Source: Stanieria cyanosphaera PCC 7437 (lineage in GTDB: Bacteria > Cyanobacteriota > Cyanobacteriia > Cyanobacteriales > Xenococcaceae). From it: a DNA stretch of 64,000 bases. The notes under the pieces are model-generated. The model searched no databases, was not told the origin of the DNA, and saw only the letters and a list, made by a program, of their open reading frames with translations. Of the stretch, positions 49,098-57,900 are shown one piece after another (the stretch's first letter is position 1; the number at the start of each line of letters is the position of its first letter). The DNA lies in NCBI RefSeq assembly GCF_000317575.1, contig NC_019748.1, positions 4,236,501 through 4,300,500 on the forward strand, in the 5' to 3' direction. Position numbers and translations under genes: made by a program.

Positions 49098-50390
49098 CTT
49101 ACAAGGGTAGGTTTTTTACAATCTACGAAGAATCAGAAAAAGCCAAATCGCTGAAGTGATTGAAAGAGAAAGGAAGCAAACGACCAAGAGCGACAGACTG
49201 ACCATTGAGCAGTCGCGCTACTATAGTTAACAAACCATTAAGAAAACAAGAGATTTGACGAGTAGGAGTGGGTTCAAAAGCTAAAGAGCGATCGCCAATT
49301 AATTCATCCTTAGAGGAAATTTCCTGTTCTCCACCCAGAGTAACCATCCACAGCATAGCCACTGCCATTGCTAACCAATGACGTTCGGCTCTCTCGGCTT
49401 TCAAAAGACGAGTTTTATGCCATTGCCAACCATCACTTTTGACATCTCTATAGGAACATTCAATCCAAGAGCGAAATCCATACCAACCAATATCAGCATC
49501 AGTTGATTTTAAATCCGTGAGAATTAACCAAGGGTCAGTATAACCCTCATCCCATCGAGCTAGAAGAGTACAATCAATCTGATTGCTTTTAAAGCAAGTC
49601 ACTCGTCCAGACCAACTCTCGCCAGCATCAGTTACAACTGTTGATAGAGAATACCATAAAGATGAATTTTGTCGTCGATATTGACCTTGGTGATTAATTC
49701 GTAAAAACGGATGCCAACCTAATTTCACAATCTGTTCGTATAGCCAAGGAGCATACAATCCTCTATCAGCACTAACGATTACCTTCCAATCTGTCGGCAC
49801 AACATTGTTGAGAGATTGAAACAGTTCTTTCCAGTACGGTTTCCAACTACCTTTGTCTGTCCCTTTAACCACTTTCCAAGCTATAGGAATGGCACTACCT
49901 CGATATAAAACATTGATTGAAAGAACTACAAAATTTTGACCGATACTGGTGGCATCTAATGCCATTGGTAACTCTTGATTACTTTGAGGTAGTAAATCGA
50001 CAATCCATTTTAGTAATGAGGCAAAACAGCCTTTTACTTCCAGAGATACTCTTTTATTCCCTGTTTTGGCTTTGGCTGTTTCTTCTTTGTACCATTCTTT
50101 CAATCTTTGGCGTACCGTATTGTCTTTCTCCTGATTGATTTTGGCAATTAACGTGGAAACTTTAGTCAGACTGCTTGATTGTGTCATTACCATTCCAAAA
50201 CTCCAGGTTGCTAATCCAGAAACTTGAGGTAGACTCAGGTCTGGAAATTTTTGACTGACAATCTGTTTCCAATCTTTGAGATGTTGATTTAATTTCATCT
50301 CATGATAACTATACTATTTACTTCTCTTAATACTTTTACCTTATTTCTGAGCTTTTACTCCTCCCTTTGTAAAAAACCTACCCTTGTAAG
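49098..50390 (-). mobile_element. IS4-family insertion sequence with 11-bp target duplication
   Basis: A 1293-bp element with near-perfect terminal inverted repeats: CTTACAAGGGTAGGTTTTTT at 49098 and its reverse complement ending at 50390. The target duplication is ACCCCCCAGCC (49087-49097 and 50391-50401), 11 bp, as expected for IS4-family transposition. It landed in the left inverted repeat of the DUF559 unit, so it is younger than that unit. Confidence 0.88.
49123..50298 (-). CDS. IS4-family transposase
   Basis: A 391-residue DDE transposase. First Asp in MALDATSIGQNF, second in VIVSADRGLYAPW, and the Glu with its YREK-like context in WIECSYRDVKSDGWQWHKTR. Length and motif spacing match IS4-family enzymes. 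The frame is intact and fills the element. The short C-terminal tail ends FNHFSDLAFSDSS. Confidence 0.9.
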   Translation of the reverse strand: MKLNQHLKDWKQIVSQKFPDLSLPQVSGLATWSFGMVMTQSSSLTKVSTLIAKINQEKDNTVRQRLKEWYKEETAKAKTGNKRVSLEVKGCFASLLKWIVDLLPQSNQELPMALDATSIGQNFVVLSINVLYRGSAIPIAWKVVKGTDKGSWKPYWKELFQSLNNVVPTDWKVIVSADRGLYAPWLYEQIVKLGWHPFLRINHQGQYRRQNSSLWYSLSTVVTDAGESWSGRVTCFKSNQIDCTLLARWDEGYTDPWLILTDLKSTDADIGWYGFRSWIECSYRDVKSDGWQWHKTRLLKAERAERHWLAMAVAMLWMVTLGGEQEISSKDELIGDRSLAFEPTPTRQISCFLNGLLTIVARLLNGQSVALGRLLPFSFNHFSDLAFSDSS

Positions 50391-50453
50391 ACCCCCCAGC
50401 CCCCTCTCCTATTAGGAGAGGGGGAGAAAGAACGATGGGAGGTTTCGCCTGAG

Positions 50454-50846
50454 TTGCAGAAGAAAATGACGGAGATTGCTCGCAAGTTGCGCAGAGAACA
50501 AACTGCAAGTGAAGCTATTCTTTGGGAAGCTTTAAGGAATCGGAAGTTGGAAGGTAGAAAGTTTCGTCGTCAGCATCCTATCGGTAAGTTTGTGGTTGAT
50601 TTTTATTGTGACGCAGAGCGTTTGATTGTAGAAGTTGATGGTAGTATTCACGAATTGCCCGAACAGCAAGTGTTACATAAGCAGCGTCAGGCTTTACTAG
50701 AATCTTTGGGTTTGCGTTTTGTTCGTTTAAAAGCTAAACAGGTAGAAACAGATTTAGCATCATGTTTGGATACTATACGAGGTGCTTTTCCCTCATCCCC
50801 TGACCCCTTCTCCCAAAGGGAGAAAGGGAAAAGTTCCCTCTCCTGA
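50454..50846 (+). CDS. DUF559 (Vsr/MutH-like fold) endonuclease domain protein
   Basis: A 130-residue protein. MTEIARKLRREQTASEAILWEALRNRKLEGRKFRRQHPIGKFVVDFYCDAERLIVEVDGSIHE is the DUF559 core, with the predicted active-site Asp in VVDFYC and Glu in IVEVDG. The last 20 residues (FPSSPDPFSQREKGKSSLS) are encoded by the right-hand palindromic repeat, so the gene end is fused to the repeat. The fold is related to very-short-patch and restriction endonucleases; no function is proven. It is the only gene between the two inverted repeats. TTG/ATG choices around 50454-50466 leave the start open. Confidence 0.8.
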   Translation: MQKKMTEIARKLRREQTASEAILWEALRNRKLEGRKFRRQHPIGKFVVDFYCDAERLIVEVDGSIHELPEQQVLHKQRQALLESLGLRFVRLKAKQVETDLASCLDTIRGAFPSSPDPFSQREKGKSSLS

Positions 50847-51135
50847 GAGGAGAGGGCTAGGGTGAGGTCAGAAGAAGCTACTGTAATTGCTTGGTTGTGG
50901 GCGCGAACGGTTAAATGTCCCAATCCTGCTTGTGGTTGTCAGATGCCTTTAATCAGTATGTTTCAGTTATCTACAAAGAAAGGCAAAGAAGCCTGGATAG
51001 AACCAATCATAGATCGCAGCCAGCAGCCACCCATTGTAAATTTTGAAGTAAAAACAGGAACAGGAACACCACCTGAACCACCAAAAATTGGACGAGGTGC
51101 AAAGTTTTGCTGTTTAGTATGCAATCAGGTTGCTA

Positions 51136-52490
51136 TTGACATCCTCACCGCACTTCTAGGGCGGTGATTCCTAAGACTCACGACTTAGGTTTCTGTTTCC
51201 TTCCGCTGTGCGCGGTTTTTCGCAACTGCCTACGCGAGTTGCTCATGGGGGAAACCCCCAAGACCGCACTCGCTCCTTTAACACTATGGTTATCGGGTCT
51301 TATGTCCGCTCCACAGACAATCACTGCGAGTCCCGCAGCGAGTATATTTTTTCCAGCGTTGATGTCTCTATCAATGCCTGTTGTCTTACAGCTAGGGCAA
51401 TCCCAACTGCGAATATTCAAAGGCAACTTATCCATTACAAAACCGCAATGGTGACATCGTTTAGAGCTAGGAAAAAAGCGGTCAATCTTGACCAATTTTC
51501 GCCCGTACCACTCACATTTATATTCAAGTTGACGAAACATTTGACAGATGGCAGCATCGCTAAGAGAACGAGCCAGCTTGCGATTCTTAACCATGTTGCT
51601 CACCGCCAAGTCTTCAATAGCAATCAAGCTTACAAGCGAACCAAGCGAGTAGTCAATTTGTGCAGAAAATCGGTACGAGCATCTTTAATTTTGGCGTGTA
51701 TTCTGGCTACTTTAAGTCGCGCGCGCTCTCGGTTACTAGAGCCTTTGGTTTTCCGACTCAGTTCCTTTTGTGCGCACGCAAGCTTCTGATACAGCCGATT
51801 AAAATGCTTGGGATTAGCTATCTTGTCACCATCACTGGTACTAAGCAGACTAGAAACACCAACATCCAATCCAATCTTTTGCTCAGTTGGTGGAAGTACT
51901 TCTACGGTATAATCATCAACCAACAAAGAAACGAACCATCTACCAGAAGGTTCGAGTTTAACAGTAACAGTCGATGGTTCGCATCCTTGTGGAAGATACC
52001 TCGACCAAACGATATTCAATGGTTCGCTGCACTTAGCCAGCCAAACTTTACCATCTCGGTACTTAAAAGCCGACTTGGTAAATTCTGCCGAACCACCATT
52101 ACGTTTTTTCTTAAAACGAGGATATTTAGCTCTTTTGCCCCAAAAGTTAGAAAAGGCTTTTTGCAAATGCCTCAAGCATTGCTGCAAAGGTACGCAGCTA
52201 ACCTCATTGAGAAAATCAAGTTCTTCGGTTTTCTTCCAACTGGTCAACAAACTAGAAGTTTGTTTGTAATCAATTCTTGTTTGTTTTTCATACCAAGCGA
52301 TTGTTCTTGCAGCCAAAGCTTTGTTGTAGACCAAACGCACACAACCCATTGTCCGTCGCAAGAGATTTTCTTGCGATAGTGTTGGGTAAAAGCGAAACTT
52401 GTAGGCACGTTCAGTCATGCCTCACATTTTAACACGTTTAATGTAAAGCCGTCCTAGAAGGACGGGGTTTCTACCCAGGAATTTTGATGA
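51136..52490 (-). mobile_element. IS200/IS605-type element, TnpB only, copy 2 (inverted)
   Basis: A 1355-bp element identical in encoded product, on every frame compared, to the element at 23840-25194 but in the opposite orientation. The right end GGATGTCAA meets methylase piece 3 at 51136, and the left end (TCATC) meets piece 4 at 52490. Flank sequences differ from copy 1 immediately outside these points, which confirms the ends. Identity on both strands implies very recent duplication or gene conversion. Confidence 0.88.
51178..52418 (-). pseudogene. TnpB, frameshifted, copy 2
   Basis: It is organised exactly as in copy 1: an N-terminal frame (52418-51630) to TTRLVRL and a C-terminal frame (from about 51624 to 51178) from SLIAIEDLAV with the zinc finger CHHCG...CPSC. 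The shared frameshift means the broken version itself moved, or both arose from one event. Movement would need TnpA (and perhaps TnpB) in trans from elsewhere in the genome. Confidence 0.85.
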
Positions 52491-53182
52491 TGGCAAGTGA
52501 AAAATATCCGTTAACCATTTATTACGCTTTTAAACAAACAGAAACAGAAAATAATGAGACAAATGGTAACTTTGCTATTTCTTCAACTGGCTGGGAAACT
52601 ATGCTTGAAGGATTAATTCAAGCTGGTTTTAGCATTACTGGTACTCTTCCAATGCGTAGTGAACAGCATCATCGCATGATTGCTAATAATACAAATGCAC
52701 TTGCTTCATCGATCGCTCTTGTTTGTCGTCCTCGCCCAGATAATGCCCCATCCGCTACCCGTCGCCAATTCCTCAAACAACTGCAAACAGAATTTCCTAC
52801 CGACTTAAAAAACCTACAACAAGGCAATATCGCCCCTGTAGATTTAGCTCAAGCCAGTATCGGGTTAGGAATGTCAGTTTTCTCACGCTACAGCAAAGTA
52901 TTAGAAGCAGATGGTAATCCCATGCGCGTTCGTACCGCCTTACAAATCATTAACTCCTATATCGATGAATTCTTGAACGAACAGGAAGGAGAATTCGACC
53001 CCGATACTCGTTGGCGTTGGGCTTTGACTTGGTTTGAGCAGTACCAATTTGAAGAGGGACAATACGGCGATGCGGAAACTCTTTCTAAAGCTAAAAATAC
53101 CAGTATTAAAGGATTAGAAGAAGCAGGTATTCTTAAAGCCAAGAATGGGAAAGTAAGACTGCTTAAAAGGGAAGAGATGTTT

Positions 53183-53238
53183 ACCTCACCCCCGACCCCT
53201 CTCCTATTAGGAGAGGGGAGCAAAACGAGGAGAGGGAG
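53183..53238. repeat. In-frame palindromic repeat inside methylase piece 4
   Basis: ACCTCACCCCCGACC leads into a perfect 9-bp hairpin CCCCTCTCC-TATTA-GGAGAGGGG (53196-53218), then GAGGAGAGGGAG. The loop TATTA is the same as in the left end of the DUF559 unit. It encodes TSPPTPLLLGEGSKTRRGSN in an otherwise conserved region, so it is a DUF559-free member of the same repeat family. Confidence 0.75.
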
Positions 53239-53544
53239 TAATAGTAATGACTGGGAAGCTAGCCAACACCTCATTCAAACTCTCGATAAACAAGGGGAAA
53301 CTGGCGCAGCTAAATTACTGGCTCAATTAGGAGACAAAGGGGAAGTATGTCGAGATTTAGCTTATCGCTTGTATGTAATTTGCGACAGACAAGGCTGGAC
53401 ACAAGAGGCAATTTCGTATAACAGTCTGGTTACTTCCTGGTCGGAAATATCTCGTCTGGCTGCGATGGAACAACAGTTAGAAACAATAGTACAGGGAGAA
53501 TTAGTAGTTTAGATAAAGCTATCAATGGTTGCTTTTTTAGTTTT

Positions 53545-53556
53545 TTGTATATACAA
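53545..53556. promoter_or_regulatory. Palindromic operator candidate upstream of the TacA-like antitoxin
   Basis: TTGTATATACAA is a perfect 12-bp palindrome 26 bases upstream of the antitoxin ATG (53583), beside a -10-like GGTATAAC. Ribbon-helix-helix antitoxins bind such short palindromes. AGGAGC at 53571-53576 is the ribosome-binding site. Confidence 0.5.
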
Positions 53557-53582
53557 TGTGTGGTATAACCAGGAGCATAATT

Positions 53583-53849
53583 ATGGCAACGATAGAAAAA
53601 CAAAAAGTAGTCAACCTGAGAATTGACGAAGTTAGGCGCAATTTAATCGATGAAGCAGCAAAGCTTCAAGGTAAATCCCGTACTGAGTTTATGGTAGAAG
53701 CTGCTTACAAAGAAGCCGAACAAACTATCTTAGACCAGAAGATTTTCATTTTAGATGAAGCAGATTGTGAATATCTTTCTCGTACAAACCATAAACCAGA
53801 CCCCAAATTAGTCAAATTGTTTAAGAGCAAAAGCCCTTGGGAAGAGTAA
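53583..53849 (+). CDS. DUF1778/TacA-type antitoxin
   Basis: From ATG 53583 the protein is 88 residues. VVNLRIDEVRRNLIDEAAKLQGKSRTEFMVEAAYKEAEQTIL is the ribbon-helix-helix fold of DUF1778 antitoxins. The C-terminal FILDEADCEYL and KPDPKLVKLFKSKSPWEE wrap and neutralise the acetyltransferase toxin in characterised TacA/AtaR pairs. The stop overlaps the toxin start by 13 bases. AGGAGC precedes the ATG. Confidence 0.9.
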   Translation: MATIEKQKVVNLRIDEVRRNLIDEAAKLQGKSRTEFMVEAAYKEAEQTILDQKIFILDEADCEYLSRTNHKPDPKLVKLFKSKSPWEE

Positions 53850-54358
53850 AATATTCACAACCGCAACGTATTTCAAGAGAGCATATTGTAGAAAACTTTG
53901 ATTGTGGTGAAATTTCTCTCAACGATTGGCTGAAAAAACGCGCTCTTAAAAATGATCTGGGAGATGCTAGTAGAACTTACGTTGTCTGCTGCAATAATAC
54001 AGTAATAGCTTATTACTCACTTCATTTAGGCTGTATTCAACATTCCGAAGCCATAAGAAAAATTAAGCACAATATGCCCGATCCGATTCCAGCTATAGTT
54101 TTAGGTAGGCTAGCTGTTGATAAACTTCATCAAGGAAAAGGATTAGCCAGAGCTTTGATTAAAGATATGTTCCTGAGAGCTATTCAAGTTTCTGATTTGG
54201 CTGGTACTAAAGCAGTTTTAGTTAAAGCTCTTAATGAGAAGGTGACTGTTTTTTATCAATCCTTTGGTTTTGTTCAGTCAAAAACCGACCCTCTTTTGTT
54301 AATGAAAGCGATCGCTGAAGTAAGAGCTAGTTTGAATCAGAAAAGTAAAAAAAATTAG
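53837..54358 (+). CDS. GNAT acetyltransferase toxin (TacT/AtaT type)
   Basis: A 173-residue GNAT-fold protein. The acetyl-CoA-binding motif A is PAIVLGRLAVDKLHQGKGLARALI, and the C-terminal VKALNEKVTVFYQSFGF completes the fold. Toxins of this class acetylate aminoacyl-tRNA and stop translation. The overlap with a DUF1778 gene makes this role very likely. The start is TTG 53837; no ATG is available before the conserved part. Confidence 0.88.
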   Translation: MGRVKYSQPQRISREHIVENFDCGEISLNDWLKKRALKNDLGDASRTYVVCCNNTVIAYYSLHLGCIQHSEAIRKIKHNMPDPIPAIVLGRLAVDKLHQGKGLARALIKDMFLRAIQVSDLAGTKAVLVKALNEKVTVFYQSFGFVQSKTDPLLLMKAIAEVRASLNQKSKKN

Positions 54359-54750
54359 CTAGCAGAAGTCATTACTATGCTTTTAGTTGTAAATATGGGT
54401 CTAATATCAGGTGCTTTACACAATATTTTATCTATTACACCTGGTACTTGTTCGCTAATAGAGTGACCAGTTTTACACCAACTAGCAAAATGTTCGCAAT
54501 TATTACAAAAAAGACTGTAAGCTGTTTCTCCTAACCTACTATAAGCACGAATGACAACAAATTCTTTAGGAAAACATTCATCGTCTGAGTAGTGTTTTAC
54601 TTTTATGTCTCGTTCCTGAGAAAATTCTTGTTTTGATACAAGAGCTATTCTTTTTTTCTTGCTATATTCAATTACTAAATTACCACCACAATCAATACCA
54701 TGATGTTCATAAACAAGATGATTTACGTAAATGTGATCGCCACGTGCCAT
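54355..54750 (-). CDS. LRAT-domain (H-Rev107-like, NlpC/P60 superfamily) protein
   Basis: A 131-residue protein. GDHIYVNHLVYEHHGIDCGG provides the first catalytic His region. SRLGETAYSLFCNNCEHFASWC has the LRAT motif NCEHFA with the nucleophilic Cys. Eukaryotic LRAT proteins are acyltransferases or phospholipases on lipids; bacterial members are uncharacterised, and some are predicted toxins or effectors. It lies on the minus strand between TacAT and the DUF499 gene. The C-terminal 25 residues are weakly hydrophobic. Confidence 0.78.
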   Translation of the reverse strand: MARGDHIYVNHLVYEHHGIDCGGNLVIEYSKKKRIALVSKQEFSQERDIKVKHYSDDECFPKEFVVIRAYSRLGETAYSLFCNNCEHFASWCKTGHSISEQVPGVIDKILCKAPDIRPIFTTKSIVMTSAS

Positions 54751-54917
54751 ACAATAAAAAACTTCAAATTAAAAAATGTTATGATATTTCTTTGATACTT
54801 TTTGGCAATTAATAACAATTTGATCCAAATCACAATTAAGAATTAATAATTAAATTAATTTTTTCTTAATATTTGGGAACTCTAGGGTACAGCACCAATA
54901 CCGTTAAGGTTTCCCAC

Positions 54918-57900
54918 ATGGGTATTAACAATAAAGAAAGAGTAGGCAGAGCATTAGATATCTTGCGAGAAGGCTTGTATCCCTTCGTAGAAAGAGAAAT
55001 CCGTTCTGTTTACAATGAACATTGGGAAAACCATGCTCTCTCCCATTTATATGAAGACCGCAATCTCAAGCGAACTACTGCCGAAAGATTACAACAGGAT
55101 GTAGCCGACCTAATCAACGTTATTTTCGGTGAATGGCACAATGTCTTCAAAAAAACTCTGGGACACGCTGAAAAAAATCTCCTTGGAGAACTCAAAACAA
55201 TTCGCAACGATTGGGCGCATGGCAATAATTTCACTACAGATGATGCCTACCGCGCTTTAGATAGTACAGCTAGACTACTTTCTTCCATCTCCGCACCTCA
55301 AGCCGATACGGTTGAAAAACAGAAATAAGAATTATTACGTCTACGTTTTGAAGAACAAGCTCGATGGGAAAAACGCAAAGCTACAAATGTCGCCATTGAA
55401 AGTAATCCCCAAAATGGTTTAAAACCCTGGCGAGAAATTGTCACTCCCCATGATGATGTGGCTTTAGGACGCTTTCAACAAGCAGAATTCGCAGCCGATT
55501 TGTGGCAAGTATATCTAGATGATAAAAACTGTGCCGATGAATATCGCGACCCCAAAGAGTTTTTTCATCGTACTTATCTTACGGAAGGTCTTAAAGACTT
55601 ACTCACCAATGCCTTAATTCGTCTCAGTGGCAAAGGAGGCGACCCCGTAATTGAACTACAAACTAACTTTGGTGGTGGTAAAACTCACGCTATGTTAGCC
55701 CTTTATCATTTATGTTTTGGTGTCTCTGCCAAAGACTTGCCTGGATGCGAAACTATTTTCACCGAAACTGGAATCGATAATCCTCCTAAAGATGTTAAAA
55801 CTGCTGTTTTAGTAGGCAATAAAATCGATCCTGGGACTCCCGAACTGAAAAAAGACGGCACAGTAGTTAAAACTCTTTGGGGAGAAATTGCTTGGCAGCT
55901 TGGAGGCAAAGAAGGCTATGCAATGCTAGCAGAGGCAGATGAAAACTCTACCAATCCTGGGGACAAGCTCAAAGAATTATTTAATCGTTATTCACCCTGC
56001 TTAATTCTGATCGATGAATGGGTGGCTTATGCCCGTCAACTACACTACGAAAAAGACCTACCTGGGGGAGACTTTGATACTCACTTTACCTTTGCTCAAA
56101 CCCTTAGTGAATCAGCTAAAAATGCCGACAACACTTTACTAGTAGTGAGTATTCCCGCCTCGGATATTGAGATTGGTGGAGACAGAGGTAAACAAGCTTT
56201 AGAACGTCTTAAAAATGCTATTGGTAGAGTAGAATCGCCTTGGCGACCTGCTACTGCTGAAGAAAGCTTTCACATCGTTCGCCGTCGCTTGTTCCAAGAT
56301 ATTACCGACCCTAACTTATTTACTGCCCGTGATACCGTCATTAGAGCATTTAGCCAGATGTACCGCGACCAAAAAACAGAATTTCCAGCAGAATGTCGGG
56401 AAAAAGATTACGAAAGAAGAATTAGAGATGCTTATCCGATTCATCCCGAATTATTTGAGCGTTTATATGAAGATTGGTCGAGTTTAGATAAATTCCAGCG
56501 CACTCGTGGAGTATTGCGCTTGATGGCAAAGGTTATTAGCTATCTGTGGCAAGAGAACGATAAAAACTTAATGATTCTTCCTGCTAACGTACCGATGGCA
56601 GATAGTCAAGTACAGTCAGAATTAACTCGCTACCTAGATGATAACTGGTTGCCTATCATTGATAAAGATGTAGATGGTACTAACTCTCTTCCTGTTGATC
56701 TTGACCGTCAACATTCTAATTTAGGACGCTATTCTGCCTGTCGTCGGGTAACGCGAACTATCTACATGGGTTCAGCACCACTACAAAAAGCTGCTAACAA
56801 GGGATTAGATATTCGCCGAATCAAATTAGGCTGTACCCAACCAGGAGAAAACGTTGCTACCTTTGGCGATGCTCTACGCCGACTCACCAACCAAGCGACT
56901 TATCTCTATGTTGATAGTAGCGATCGCTATTGGATCGATACCCAACCTAATGTTACTCGCACTGCTATTGACCGTGCTACTCAGTATAGAGAAGACCAAA
57001 CCTGGGATGAAATAATTAGAAGACTCAAGCAAGATAAAGAAACAGGTGATTTTGCTGGAGTTCATATTGCACCAAGCTCATCATCTGATATTCCTGATGA
57101 ATCAACGATGGGAGTAAGATTGGTGTTACTCCATCCCAACTTGACTCACAGTAGCAAAGTCGATAACAGTAATGCCTTAATAGAAGCCAAACAGATACTA
57201 GATACTAAAGGTTCTGCGCCTCGTTATTGTAAAAATTTGTTGATTTTTCTGGCTCTTGATGGAAGTAAACAAGAAAACTTGTTTCAAAGAATTAATGAAT
57301 TCTTAGCATGGGATTCCATTGTTACCGATAAAGAGGTTCTCAATCTCAATCCATTTCAGAACAAACAAGCAACAGCTAAACTAAAAGATGCCGACAACAC
57401 GGTAAAAATGCTGTTACAAGATACTTATCAATGGTTACTCGTTCCTGATCAACCAGAACCTACAGGAGATATTGAATGGGAAGAATACAGACTTCAAGGA
57501 AAAGATTCTCCTGTTCTTCAAGCTAGTCGCAAATTAGTTAACGAAGAACATCTGATTATTACTTATGCTGCTGCTCGTTTGACTCTAGAGATTCTTAATG
57601 ATTATGTGTGGAAAAATTCTAACCACATCGATCTCAAAACTCTCTGGAAATATTTAACTAACTATCTTTATCTACCACGACTCAAAAATGAACAGATTTT
57701 AAGTAATGCGATCGCTGAGGGAGTAGCAAATTTACTCTGGAATGAAAACTTTGCTTACGCTAATGGTTATGACGAAACCAAACAGAAATATTTGGGTTTA
57801 GAAGTTGGTAAGCATATTACTCCTACTATGAGTAGTTCATCTTTATTAGTTAAACCTGACGTAGCACAGCAACAGATAGAAGAGGACACGTCCCTGGAGC

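Larger units (their letters stand above)
49082..50868 (+). mobile_element. Palindrome-bounded unit carrying a DUF559 endonuclease gene, inserted in the methylase gene
   Basis: The unit begins ACCTCACC (49082) and ends GGTGAGGT (50868), exact inverted copies. Inside the left end, once the IS4 element is removed, ACCTCACCCCCCAGCC continues into a perfect 10-bp hairpin CCCCCTCTCC-TATTA-GGAGAGGGGG (50400-50424). The right end has two hairpins (CCCTTTCTCCC-type, 50804-50828; CCCTCTCC/GGAGAGGG, 50836-50856). Between them is one gene, a DUF559 nuclease. On both sides are contiguous parts of the DUF1156 methylase (KRIGHLYPKV before, EEATVIAWLWA after), so the unit looks inserted. Transposition has not been shown for such units; this is inference from structure. 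Confidence 0.6.
48353..53512 (+). pseudogene. DUF1156-domain DNA methylase, broken into four pieces
   Basis: Piece 1 (48353-48867) starts MSDREDKKPRKKLIEVSMPL and contains RHGHPSTLHLWWARRPLAA and the AdoMet motif YDPFCGGGSIPLEA. A deletion with frameshift at 48868 leads to piece 2, DLNPVAVLITKALIEIPPKF to RIGHLYPKV (49080). A palindrome-bounded DUF559 unit follows. Piece 3 (50869-51135) is EEATVIAWLWARTVKCPNPACG to CCLVCNQVA. A TnpB element comes next, and piece 4 (52491-53512) is ASEKYPLTIYYAFKQ, STGWETMLEGLI, GTLPMRSE and VFSRYSKVLEADGNPMRVRTAL. The several hundred residues expected between pieces 3 and 4, with the catalytic DPPY-type motif, are absent. Members act in phage-defence loci with DUF499 ATPases. 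Confidence 0.85.

Noticed and set aside
23840-52490. Inversion between the two TnpB copies having already swapped their flanks
   Set aside because: Both flanks of copy 2 belong to the same methylase gene, so the present order does not require an inversion.
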